In this document: positions 1-8,426 of the stretch, piece by piece | Layout: every line of letters begins with the position of its first letter | Numbering within the stretch: the stretch's first letter is position 1 | NCBI GenBank assembly: GCA_009760855.2 | Contig: WPIO01000060.1 | Location: 687,501 to 705,000, forward strand | Reading direction: 5' to 3' | Source: Cristatella mucedo | Lineage: Eukaryota; Bryozoa; Phylactolaemata; Cristatellidae | Length of the DNA stretch: 17,500 nt | The notes under the pieces: generated by a model | What the model saw: the letters and a program-made list of their open reading frames with translations, nothing else | Told to the model about the DNA's origin: nothing | The model's database searches: none | Position numbers and translations under genes: made by a program

Positions 1-387
1 CCGCATTTGCACAATCCGAATTCACGCAATCCATGAGTACGCAATCAAATAATCGCGTAAATTACACAGTCATTATTTGCAGCAGTAGGAGCAATCAAAA
101 GAGCTCTTTCCCGAGAGAATGAGCGGCAAAATTTCGCCCGAGCGCCGGCCTCTGACCTCGGCTACCTGCAATCCCCCAGCAGAGCCACAAGGTTACTCTG
201 CTTTTCATTTGCTCGATAAAGCACAAGCGAAACGCCGAGAAATTTGGTTGACGGATCGTGAGCGCAGAAAATGGCGGCTAGCACCCCCCCCGCCGCCCGC
301 CCTCCGGCAGCCACGTCTTCGTGCGCGAAGGCGGCACTGACCGGCGTCGCAGACAAAGCGACATCGTATCGCTCGCGCTCGTGCGAT
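1..387. other. Flanking DNA, no gene recognised
   Basis: The first 120 bases are AT-rich and the rest becomes CpG-dense. Short open frames exist on both strands, but they are low-complexity (Arg/Ala/Pro-rich) and resemble no family I know. I see no RNA gene or repeat here. Confidence 0.5.
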
Positions 388-451
388 CGCCGATCCTACC
401 GGAATGCGCTCCGCAGTGCGACCGGCGGACCGCATTCCGGTAGGATCGGCG
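388..451. repeat. Long near-perfect inverted repeat (stem-loop)
   Basis: Arms 388-408 and 431-451 are perfectly complementary over 21 bp. After one C-C mismatch (409/430) the stem continues for 5 bp (410-414 with 425-429), leaving a 10-base loop at 415-424. The whole structure is about 64 nt. It lies beyond the probable poly(A) signal of the receptor gene, so it is probably outside its mRNA. It could be a miRNA-like hairpin, a protein-binding palindrome, or a scar of snap-back replication. Sequence alone does not decide between these. Confidence 0.85.
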
Positions 452-531
452 TCTCGGCGCCGAGCTCAGAACGAGGGCGCGGCTGCCGAAACGGCGAAAC
501 TTCTCGCGCGAAAGCTCTCACACCGCGGCGC

Positions 532-537
532 TTTATT
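532..537 (-). terminator. Probable polyadenylation signal of the receptor gene
   Basis: Plus-strand TTTATT reads as AATAAA on the minus strand, about 280 nt downstream of the receptor's TAG stop (817-819). It is the only canonical hexamer I saw between the stop and here, in otherwise GC-rich DNA. The inferred 3' UTR is therefore about 300 nt, ending some 10-30 nt beyond the hexamer. Assignment is by position and motif only. Confidence 0.5.
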
Positions 538-574
538 GTAGCAGCGGCTGCTCTCGTCGCTCGACTCGTGCGTC

Positions 575-610
575 CGCCCCCGCCGACGACGAGCCTCGCC
601 GGCGGGGGCG
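575..610. repeat. GC-rich 11-bp inverted repeat in inferred 3' UTR
   Basis: CGCCCCCGCCG at 575-585 pairs exactly with CGGCGGGGGCG at 600-610 across a 14-base loop. It would lie inside the receptor's inferred 3' UTR, 40 nt upstream of the AATAAA on the minus strand. It could fold in the mRNA. Such stems also arise easily in GC-rich DNA. Confidence 0.6.
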
Positions 611-756
611 CCAGCCGGACCGGCGAGCGAAATGTCAGCACCGGTGCAGCGCTTCTAGCGCTCGCCCTCGGACACGCCACCTCCGGCGGCCGCCGCCCAT
701 CGACTCATCCGTCGCGGCGGTGGCATCGTCGCACGTATGATGGCGGCCGCGGGGCT

Positions 757-770
757 CGGGCGCCATCTGA
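757..770 (-). promoter_or_regulatory. CTCF-like core motif downstream of receptor gene
   Basis: Read on the minus strand this is TCAGATGGCGCCCG, containing AGATGGCGC, which fits the known animal CTCF core AG(A/G)(G/T)GGCGC. It sits about 50 bp past the receptor stop codon. A 9-base match is weak evidence in GC-rich DNA. The interest comes from two further matches at 3202-3218 and 15961-15978. Confidence 0.3.
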
Positions 771-816
771 CGTCTTGCCGCGAAGAGAGTTCACTGACGA
801 CGAATGGCTGCAGCCG

Positions 817-3054
817 CTACTTTCGCTTGCGTCGGCAGTACTGGAATCGAAGCATTTTTAGGAAGGACTTCTTGAACTGCTCGTTGGAGAGAGCGTAGCA
901 GAACGGATTGAGGGGGCTGTTGCAGTAGCACAGCCAGTAGGACAGGGCGAAGAAGGTCTTGTCGACGCACTCGTGCTTCTGCGGACAGAAGCCGACGACG
1001 AGAACGGCGATGTGATACGGAGTCCAGAAGAAGACGAACGCGCCGAGTATGAGCGTGATCGTCTTGAGCGCCTTCATCGCGCGATTCTCCGACTTGGAGC
1101 GCTTCGCCCTAGAGACAGCCTCGATCGAGCCGCCGCCGCCGCCGCCTCCGCCTCGCGCCAAATTAACGATGTTGGCGTACATCTTGCTTATTGCTCTCCC
1201 CAGGCCCGGATGGCTGCAGCCATCGCCGCCGCCGCCGCCGCTACAGCCGGCGGCGGCGGCGGCGGTGGCAAATTCAGCGCTGACCATCGACGCAGCCGGC
1301 CGCGTCGGCTCGCTTACCACCCGCCGACACGGCGCATGGCCGTTGGCCGTGGCGACGGCTGCCGGCGGAGACGCCGCTGCACCCGCTGCTGCTGGCGTCG
1401 CCGCAGCCGCAGCTGCTGTCGCCTCAGCGGTCGCCCCCGTCGTCATCGCGAGCGAAACGATCGGCGGCAGCAGCAGCTGCTGCTGCTGGCGCGGAAGCGT
1501 GGCCGCCCGCCTCGTCGTGACGTCGAAGCACGCCCAGTCGATCGTGCACGTGGGCAGCGAGCCCCGCGGCTTCCACACGGGCGACGCGAGATCGAAGTCG
1601 GCGCGCCTGAGCAGACGCGTCGTCGCTGGACCCGACTCGACGTACGCGGTGACGGTCGGAGAGCCCGCGGCTCTGCCCAAGACCGCGGCGACGCCGCCCG
1701 GGATGCCAGCCGCTAAGGCGAACTGCAGCGCGACGGGCCTGGCCTGCCGCCGCGGTGACCCGACGGCCGCGGCGGCTTCGTCGCTGGACGACGCACACGA
1801 GCCGAGCGAGTCGTCTCGCGCCAGCGCCCGAGGGCGCTGTCGCTGCTGCGAAGGCGGCGGCGGCGACGCCGACGGCGAATCCGATGCGGACGAAGTGAGC
1901 AGCGGAGCGGCGGCCACTCCGTCTTGGCCCGACGGCGGCCGTGTCGGCGCTCGATCGCCGGCGACTCTGCGGACGTCGACGACGATGGCGCGGCCGTTGC
2001 GCTGCTTCGTTCCCGATGCCGCCGCCGCCTCCACCGACGCAGCCACCGCCGCCGCCGCCGGCCTGGGAGAGGCGCCGCCGCCGCCGCCGCCGCCGCCACC
2101 GCTTCCCGACTCTTCGCGTCGCGAGCAGGTGCCCGAGCTCGAGGCGGACGCGATGCGGCCGACTCGCTTGCGCTTCTCCGCCGACTTGGCATGCAGGCCG
2201 AGCGCGACGCGGTAGATGCCGACGTACAGGCCGACCATGACGACGAGCGTCACCCAGTAGTAGGATATGACGAGCGCCGTGTTGAACAGCGGGTCCTCGG
2301 TGAACTGGACGTAGCACTCGTGCGCGCCGACAGTGCGCGCGCCGACGAAGTGCTGCCAGCCGATGATGCTGACGAAGAAGACGAGCGACGGCACGACCCA
2401 GGTGCCGGCGATCATGACCTTCATCTTGGCGCCGGTGCGCCACGTGCGGTATCGCGTCGGCAGCTTCACCGAGCAGAAGCGGTCGAGCGTGATGAGAAAG
2501 ACGGTGTACTGCGACACGAGACACACGGTGTAGTCGAGCGACAGCCACAGGTCGCACGGCCACGAGCCGAGCGGCCAGTACTGGTCGCTCAGCAGGTACA
2601 GCGTGTACAGCGGCATGGAGAACAGGCCGATGAGCACGTCGGTGACGGCGAGGCTCGCGATCAGGTAGTTGGACGGCTGCCGGATGGCACGCTCGAGCGC
2701 GAACGCGGCCAGCACCATGACGTTGCCGACGACCGTCACGACGCTGCACACGCCGGCCAGCGTCGCTAAGATGACGGTCGCGTACAGCGGGTACTTCATG
2801 GTCCACGCAACGACGGCCGCGTCATCCGGCGAGCCGCAGCCGCAGGTGCCCTCGCCGCGGTCGGCGCACGGGCACGGGTCCGTCGCGTTCGACGGCAGCG
2901 CCGACGACAACGACGACGACGAAGCGGACCAGTTTCCGCCGCACATCGGTAACTCCGCCGTCGCCTCGGCGGTGGCAGCGGCGGCGGCGGCGGTGACGAC
3001 GACGGCGAGCAGCGAGCCGGAGGTCGCCATAGCAGCCGACGCACCGTAGCTCAT
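817..3054 (-). CDS. Muscarinic acetylcholine receptor-like GPCR, arthropod B-type-like
   Basis: A 745-residue seven-helix receptor of the plasma membrane, expected to bind acetylcholine and signal through a G protein. The first ATG after the in-frame stop at 3181-3183 is at 3054. A signal-like hydrophobic stretch and glycosylation sequons N41 and N56 follow.

Landmarks are N111 (TM1), D139 (TM2), C167 and C247 (disulfide), D174-Y175 (TM3 amine site), DRF 191-193, W219 (TM4), W677-T-P-Y680 (TM6), Y706/Y710 and NPFCY 716-720 (TM7). A paired-Cys third outer loop has C690 and C696.

TM3 (LDYTVCLVSQY) and TM6 (WTPYH) differ from vertebrate and insect A-type receptors, which have DYxxSNAS and WTPYN. 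I therefore favour the B type, though the C type is possible. Loop 3 (about 283-658) is Ala/Gly/Ser/Pro-rich. The coding region is uninterrupted by introns. The tail is short and basic with a Cys (C740). Confidence 0.9.
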   Translation of the reverse strand: MSYGASAAMATSGSLLAVVVTAAAAAATAEATAELPMCGGNWSASSSSLSSALPSNATDPCPCADRGEGTCGCGSPDDAAVVAWTMKYPLYATVILATLAGVCSVVTVVGNVMVLAAFALERAIRQPSNYLIASLAVTDVLIGLFSMPLYTLYLLSDQYWPLGSWPCDLWLSLDYTVCLVSQYTVFLITLDRFCSVKLPTRYRTWRTGAKMKVMIAGTWVVPSLVFFVSIIGWQHFVGARTVGAHECYVQFTEDPLFNTALVISYYWVTLVVMVGLYVGIYRVALGLHAKSAEKRKRVGRIASASSSGTCSRREESGSGGGGGGGGGASPRPAAAAVAASVEAAAASGTKQRNGRAIVVDVRRVAGDRAPTRPPSGQDGVAAAPLLTSSASDSPSASPPPPSQQRQRPRALARDDSLGSCASSSDEAAAAVGSPRRQARPVALQFALAAGIPGGVAAVLGRAAGSPTVTAYVESGPATTRLLRRADFDLASPVWKPRGSLPTCTIDWACFDVTTRRAATLPRQQQQLLLPPIVSLAMTTGATAEATAAAAAATPAAAGAAASPPAAVATANGHAPCRRVVSEPTRPAASMVSAEFATAAAAAGCSGGGGGDGCSHPGLGRAISKMYANIVNLARGGGGGGGGSIEAVSRAKRSKSENRAMKALKTITLILGAFVFFWTPYHIAVLVVGFCPQKHECVDKTFFALSYWLCYCNSPLNPFCYALSNEQFKKSFLKMLRFQYCRRKRK

Positions 3055-3336
3055 CGCGGAGAGCGCTCCGCCGCTCGTGGCCTCGCGCCGCCTCGCCGCC
3101 GAGCGACTGCGGCGGCGGCGGCCAACGCCGTCGAGCACCTGCTGCTGCTGCGGCGGCCAGTCAGTGGACAGCCGCTGGCGCTACCGGAAGCGACGCGGAG
3201 GCCGCCAGATGGCGCTTCGGCGGCGGTGGCCGCGGCGCCGCCGAACGCTTCACCGCCAAGGCGCGCCGAGGCGCGCCGAGGCGGCGCGCTGACGAGCGGG
3301 CGAGCGGCTCGCTATCGCCGTCTGCATGCGAGCGCG
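3055..3336 (-). promoter_or_regulatory. GC-rich 5' flank / putative 5' UTR of receptor
   Basis: The sequence is almost wholly G and C with many CpG, and contains a 10-bp GCGCGCCGAG unit twice (3261-3280). The reading frame of the receptor stays open to a TAG at 3181-3183, but upstream of 3054 it has no ATG. No TATA box or arthropod initiator (TCAGT) stands out on the minus strand. A CpG-type promoter or a 5' UTR exon is the likeliest content. The transcription start cannot be placed by eye. Confidence 0.35.
3202..3218 (+). promoter_or_regulatory. CTCF-like motif upstream of receptor ATG
   Basis: The sequence CCGCCAGATGGCGCTTC matches the extended CTCF-type consensus (CC-x-CCAG-(A/G)(T/G)-GGCGC) better than the copy at 757-770. 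It lies about 150 bp upstream of the receptor start codon, in the presumed promoter or 5' UTR. The motif is known to be bound by CTCF in flies and vertebrates. Binding here is inference. Confidence 0.35.
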
Positions 3337-3437
3337 CTCGCCCAACCGTGAAGGCTCAGACTCAGCCGTGAAGGCGAAGGACGTGAAGGCGATTCAGTGA
3401 ACTCGCCCAACCGTGAAGGCGACTCAGCCGTGAAGGC
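3337..3437. repeat. Short tandem/interspersed repeat, CGTGAAGGC unit
   Basis: The 9-mer CGTGAAGGC occurs five times, at 3347, 3367, 3382, 3412 and 3429. A longer block of 19 bases (3337-3355) recurs exactly at 3402-3420, giving a 65-bp higher-order period. The copies with CTCAGC in front (3361 and 3423) suggest an ancestral unit of about 17-20 bp. The array lies just upstream of the receptor's presumed promoter and does not look coding. Confidence 0.8.
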
Positions 3438-4195
3438 GACTGCTGCGAGCCGCTCTCTCCGCCGGGTGAACTGCTTGGCCGGTCGAACGACCGTCGCGCC
3501 AACGAGCAAACACCGGCTGAAAACTTGCTCGGCTGAAAAAGAAGAGAGAGAGAGAGATTGCCGAACGCTAGAGTAACCATCCGCTTCGCGAGCGCGCGTC
3601 GGAGGCGACGCACTTGACTCTCTTTGCATCGATTCGAAGCGTCGCGTCGGTTGCCGATCGTCGGAGCCGGTACGAGGCCATCTTGCGGGCAAGCGGAAGC
3701 GAAGCTGGTACTCGTGCCTGCCTCTTTTCATACGACACCACCAGACCCCGTGCGCTTTCGTGTTGCCCAATCTCCAACGACGCACTGCCGCGGGCCTTTT
3801 GGTCAAGGTCACGTGGGTAGGCTCTTAGCCCTCCCTCTCGCCCGGCCCCGGTTAATTGTGCAAAGCCTGTTCAAGTCGAGCAGACCATCGGAAGCGGAAC
3901 TAGGTCGAGCATGCACTTACTGTAGCGCTGCGAACGCCAAATATTCCATGCAAAGAGATTGAGGAGAAAGTTCCGAATTTTCGCTCGATAGGCCAAATGC
4001 ACAAGCCGGAAGTCGTGCATCCGACGCGTTACGTTTCAGTCGGTCGCTTTGGTCTGCAACGCTCTTTTTTTGTGAGTGACGAAGGAGAGTTGAGAAGGAA
4101 AACAAAAAAAAAATGCCGCGTAGGTTGACGAAACCGCCGGAGCAGAAGACTAAAGCCTATCATAAAGCAGGAAGTAGAAGAGAAAAATTGAATAA
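3438..4195. other. Intergenic, no gene recognised
   Basis: Moderately GC-rich DNA with a short GA run (3544-3557), an A-run at about 4103-4111, and small open frames without recognisable domains. The open minus-strand frame near 3312-3812 is Ser/Arg-rich and covers the CGTGAAGGC array, so I do not call it a gene. Confidence 0.45.
3803..3815 (+). promoter_or_regulatory. FTZ-F1/ERR-type half-site overlapping a CACGTG E-box
   Basis: TCAAGGTCA (3803-3811) is the extended monomer half-site known for FTZ-F1/SF-1 and ERR nuclear receptors. It overlaps CACGTG (3810-3815), the core for bHLH factors of the USF/Myc/clock type. The two together make a compact composite site about 0.75 kb upstream of the receptor ATG. 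Function is inferred from motif only. Confidence 0.3.
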
Positions 4196-4603
4196 ACGGC
4201 TAGAGGCACACTCGGGATATGGACTTTCCTCTGCGGGCAAGAAATTAGCTGTTCCTTTCCTAAGCTTAAAGACCGTTGGCGACAGAAGCTTTCTCTTCGC
4301 AGGTCCTAAAACTGTGTAACTTCCATCCACACTTCTATCGCAACGACATCTACTCTCCAGCTGCCGACTGTGGTACATCCTTTCCAGCCGTCCCAAGTCA
4401 CTACTGCCATGCTACGTCACCTCCTCGACTGCCCTCCTAAACCAGCTACGCTTCTCACTTTCTCTTTGTTTCACGGGATGTAATATCTTGGCGACTGCAC
4501 GAGTGCTGAAAGCCGCTTAAGCTTTGAGTAGGTAAATAGTAAATTCTACAGCGTAAAACTCACGTAGTCGTAGTAGTAGTTGAGGATTTACGGACGGAGA
4601 TAC
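4196..4603 (+). mobile_element. LINE copy A, 3' end fragment (L2/CR1-group)
   Basis: This plus-strand stretch aligns by eye with the reverse complement of copy C (8398-8800). Shared blocks include TTAGCTGTTCC, GCTTAAAGACCG, AGAAGCTTT, CTACTCTCC, CACTTTCTCTTTGTT, GCCGCTTA and GGACGGAGATAC. The open part reads LAVPFLSLKTVGDRSFLFAG, the usual C-terminal end of L2-type reverse transcriptase ORFs before the WNSLP-like segment, here interrupted by a TAA at 4317. The element ends at 4603 with GGAGATAC and lacks the TGTAA-type tail. It is 5'-truncated, as is normal for LINEs. Confidence 0.8.
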
Positions 4604-6353
4604 GGCTAGCTGAGCTTAGATGAAGTCCCAGTCGTTCAGTGGTTGATGAGCGGAGTGGTTTCGATCTGAATTATGCGAGTAGAACGAGGCGCGCTGAGAA
4701 AGGCACCGCGCATTGGCACCAGGGCTCTTGACACTCTGCTGCTCGCTCTCTCGCTCGCTCGCTTTCGCCGCCAGTCCGCACGCGAGCGCTTTGTCGATCG
4801 TCCAGCCTCTGCCAGACTACTTCCGCCGGCTCTTGTCGCACGCTAGAGTACGCGGCTGTGGCGGCGGCGGCGGCCGGCTCGGACGCAGTCCCACCACTGA
4901 CGGCCAGCCAGTAAGCGGCGGCGGCGGCGGCGGTGGAGGGCGGCGAGCCGGCCCACTCGATTAAGGCTCCAGCTAATGCTCGACGTACGCAGTGCCGCGA
5001 GTTTCTATGATTAGAAGCGAGATTAGCGATCGATGATGTGGCCGTGTACACAGACTATAAGTCTGCTTTTTGTCAACAGCGTAGCTGTTGATTTGCCGCT
5101 TGCTGCGCTAACCGCTCGATTTGCGAGCAGCGGCCGCGAAGCCGCCGCTCAGTGGAGCTGACGAGCGAGCCGTCGGCGACGCGGGCAAGTGCGTCCAACA
5201 CCGCCGCCGCGCCCGCACCCGTCGCCGCCAAAGCGAGGCTGCACAAGCGGCGGCGGCGTTTGCTTCGAGGCGCGCGCTTACTTTACCGGACGCCAGTCGG
5301 CGCTCGGTGCGCTCGCCTCGCGGCCCGGCTCGCCTGCGCACCGGCTGCGCACCTCTAGAACCGGGTTCGCGGATTTACGGTGCGATGCGACGCGCGACAC
5401 TAATGAACGGGCGCGCGCGATAGGTTCGCCGACGCCGACGCCGCGAGGTGCGGTTTGTTATCGCACGCGGGTCAACACTGTGTGCAGAGAGTGCATGAAA
5501 ATTTGAGCACACTTTCGCTGCAGCGCAAGTATTTCCGCCACCGGTATTTCGGCTGCTGCGCGCGAGGTGGTCGTGTCTGAAAACTCCTCGGGATGTGCGT
5601 CCAACGAAAACAGCGCGCAGAATGCTAACTAAATATGACGAGTCAGTGCACGCGTCATGTGCTGAACATACGAGTATTAAGCGGGCGTAACGAGCAATAT
5701 GTCTATACCTACAAAAACCTAGGTTAATTTCTTCGTACGGTAAGCTCCTCTATGACGTCACTCTTACGTTAATATTTTCTTAATGCTTACACAGTCGTAC
5801 AACAAGAGTAGAGCAACGGTGGTCGATTGTCAAACAATGAGGGGAAGTAATTCAATAATATTTGTACATGTAGCTGCAACGCGGATTGTCACAATTTAAA
5901 TTGAACGCGAATAACTTGAATTATTTAAACGTAAAAGGGTTTTTTCTAGGGGCGGCCGTTGCATTACGCCAGCAGCTTTTACTCTCTGCAGTGACGATAG
6001 GTTGCCTAGCTTCAGCTTTTCGCAGTTGAGTTGGCGCATTGGAAAACCTGATCGATTAGTGTAAAGTGACAGTTTTTCCGGCGTTCCTAAATGGCCCGTG
6101 AATTAATGATGGGCTTAAAAACTTCCCATCCAGTAAAGTTGTTGAATGAATGCCAATCAAGATCGAGCATCGGCAGAAGCGGATTGGCTGAACGGCAAGG
6201 ACTGTCTCGCCAGTAGCTACGGAGTGACCGGAAGGAAGAAGCAGAATCGCCGGTGCGAGAACTCGCGAAGGTGACGCCGTTTGCCAGCCGTTTCAGCGAC
6301 AACGTGCCGGAGGGAAAAGCAAAAGCACGACCGAGTCCGAAGTCACATTTTTC

Positions 6354-6354
<1 letters not shown>
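4604..6354. other. Intergenic, no gene recognised
   Basis: The first kilobase is GC-rich with two short CGG runs (about 4859-4875 and 4914-4932) and a run of GCTCGCTC-type sequence near 4741-4765. From about 5600 it becomes AT-rich. A perfect CRE palindrome TGACGTCA is at 5753-5760. Open frames are short and unrecognised. Confidence 0.45.
5051..5091. repeat. Pair of adjacent small hairpins
   Basis: CAGACT-ATA-AGTCTG at 5051-5065 is followed seven bases later by TCAACAGC-GTA-GCTGTTGA at 5073-5091. Both are perfect inverted repeats (6 and 8 bp arms) with 3-base loops. Two in a row within about 40 bases is unusual, but I know no element that this matches. Confidence 0.6.

Positions 6355-6435
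<81 letters not shown>
6355..6435. repeat. (TA)n microsatellite with TG/CA edges
   Basis: About 80 bases of alternating TA, interrupted by TATGTATATG in the middle and ending in ACACAC. Apparent Tyr-Ile repeat ORFs on both strands here are artefacts of this repeat. It is likely length-polymorphic. Confidence 0.95.
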
Positions 6436-6504
6436 CCGGATGCCAATGCCAGCGAGTACTGCCCTGGGGGTGCATGCTCAAAGACGGTAATTAACGTAGC
6501 GCCT

Positions 6505-7950
6505 ATTCGGCTGTAGATCCACAAAGCCGCACAGACTAAGCAGGACACAGTTTTTTTTAATAGCTCACACAGAGCCTAAACTGCGTTCGGTACGCAAATG
6601 GCAGTCAGGATAATTCAGCTAACGCAACAGAGGTGGGAAGCAGGAAGCCGAGTCCGGAAGTGAGTCGGGGAAGTGAATAGGATAAGAGTGGTGGCTCGGG
6701 AAGGCTGGAAAGGATGCGACACATCCGGCAGCAGCAGGAGAATAGATGTCGTTGCATAGGAATAGTGATAGTGAGCTCCGAAGTCTAGAATCGGCAGAGC
6801 AAAAAAATTTGTCGCCGGCTTACATGTCACATGTAGTAAATTAGAGGATGAATCGATGGTGAAGTAGAGGAACAGTTAAGTGAAGTAGAGAAACAGTGAA
6901 GTAGAGGAACAGTTAAGTGATTGTCTATAGACAGCCTGAGGCTACGCGGGCGTAGAAACTGGTGCATGCGTTTACCCAGGTATGAAGGAGCCAAGAGGTG
7001 ACAGACTGTGTGGGTCAAAGTAGGAATTGTGCACACTATCTGCTGATAAACTGCGAGCTATCGAGCTCCTTCAGCAAAGGAGACGCGTGGTTTAACCTCT
7101 GAAACTCCTTTGCTAGCTTAGCAGTCAAATTCATCACCAGCTACAGAGACTTACTGACGTTTTTGGTAGCCTATCCAGAAGTGAATTACAGCAGTCCTAC
7201 TAAACATAGCCAGGCAGCTAGTAGACTTTTAGCAAGCCACTGCTGTAGAAGTCCTCAATGTAGGACAGCGATCGAACGTGATGCCTAGCTGTGGAAACGA
7301 TCTTATTAACTATGCTTTCAAACTTTAAGCAGCAGTTATCACAGAGGACACCCAAATTCCGAGACACAGTTGGTCACAGTTGCACTGCAGTTGAAGGAAT
7401 GAGAAGAGCAGAGTCTCTATTCAAGCATCCGACATCGAGGATCGAATGTCTGCAATGCAAACAGTCACTTTATCAATCGCTGCACATGATTACGACAATT
7501 TAGACGAAAAATTGTATCGTCAGCATAGAAGTCGAAGCCGACCCCGTGGGCCCGGAGCACTTTCTCAGAGGTTCAGTATCGTCAAATGACCACGAATAAA
7601 TGACCATGAGAGACTCCCCAGGTGGCTGGTCTGGTGGATGAGAGTTGACCTCCACACGACAACGATTGAACACGATCGGACGATTTGAACCGCGTGAGTG
7701 CCTCATCAGCCAGACCGATATTGGTTCTCAATCGTTCAAGTAGGATATTGTGATCAATAGCTTCAAACGCAACTGACAGTTCAAGCAGGGCCAGGGCAGT
7801 AACGATACATCAGTAACGAGGCATCGTTGCTGCTTATGATGTCCCTGGTCACTCGGGTGGACAGCGGAATATAATGTGCGTCCTCTTTGTGCCGCCAATT
7901 GATGAGTATTCGATGCTTCATGCGGGCAGGCATTATTTACTGCAGTACTA
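6505..7950 (-). mobile_element. LINE copy B, RT domain and 3' region (degraded)
   Basis: Minus-strand relative of copy C, matching it from the 3' UTR (6505-6830) through the reverse transcriptase. Read on the minus strand, 7680-7790 gives ALLELSVAFEAIDHNILLER, the motif A region, with the canonical AFD aspartate replaced by Glu. At 7514-7527 it gives YADDT, so the catalytic motif C is intact here. The segment HLLAPSYLGKRMHQFL (about 6960-7010) is the usual HGLAPSYL-type segment near the C-terminal end of L2 proteins. Frameshifts and stops break the frame throughout. The 3' terminal tail seen in copies C and D is missing. Confidence 0.8.
6859..6916. repeat. Three-copy tandem repeat inside LINE copy B
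   Basis: The unit GTGAAGTAGAGGAACAGTTAA (21 bp) starts at 6859, recurs in a 16-bp shortened form at 6880-6895, and again complete at 6896-6916. Copy C has no such array at the equivalent place (about 8745-8790), so the expansion appears private to copy B and postdates insertion. Confidence 0.85.
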
Positions 7951-8064
7951 AGCGGAAACTGATAGGATGGTCGCGCTGGCTTCAGTGAGGCCCAGCCTTA
8001 GATGGTACACAATGAATCTGAACACAATACTTGACTTTCTGTTTCGGGGCAGGAAATACATTTT

Positions 8065-8426
8065 GGAGATACATTACATTACAAAACTCACGACCACTGG
8101 TTAGCTGGACCCCCGAACTTTGTCACATATGCACGGAAGGGCAAAACACACAGATAAAATGAACGGGCAATACAGTTCGACGCATTGAAGGAAAATGAAC
8201 TAAAGGCACGGTATGCAGAAGGAATTTCAGCACTGAGTTCATGGGAACCATTGCCACACTCCTGATGAGCCGCACGCGCCGTGCGTCTCATAGATGCTAA
8301 TATTATAAGTAATGATAAGACTTTGGATAGCGTCCAAAGATATCTAAAGCTATAATTGGCAATTCACATAGTTCTGCTGCGCAGGAACCATGACACTTGT
8401 AATGTAATGTAATTTAATGTATCTCC
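8065..8426. repeat. Inverted pair of LINE-type tails flanking about 310 bp
   Basis: GGAGATACATTACATTACA at 8065-8083 is the exact reverse complement of the 3' tail of the LINE family. That tail appears in the opposite sense at 8398-8426, interrupted there by a 10-base extra unit. The right arm belongs to copy C. The left arm has no LINE 3' UTR in front of it (7960-8064 does not match). The intervening 8084-8397 shows no recognisable gene. It may be the tail of a plus-strand SINE or LINE remnant, or a MITE-like unit. Confidence 0.55.

Noticed and set aside
1049-2215. Plus-strand 388-codon open frame antisense to the receptor
   Set aside because: It mirrors the receptor's GC-rich loop, is made of Ala/Pro homopolymers and has no recognisable domain. 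The opposite frame encodes an unmistakable GPCR.
1424-2806. Minus-strand 460-codon frame overlapping the receptor
   Set aside because: A shifted-frame shadow of the receptor, Arg/Pro/His-rich, with no family resemblance.
3055-3138. Receptor N-terminus extended to 3138
   Set aside because: The codon at 3136-3138 is GTG on the minus strand, and no ATG occurs in frame between it and the stop at 3181-3183. The first ATG is at 3054.
6355-6435. Tyr-Ile repeat proteins on both strands
   Set aside because: Pure translation of the TA microsatellite.
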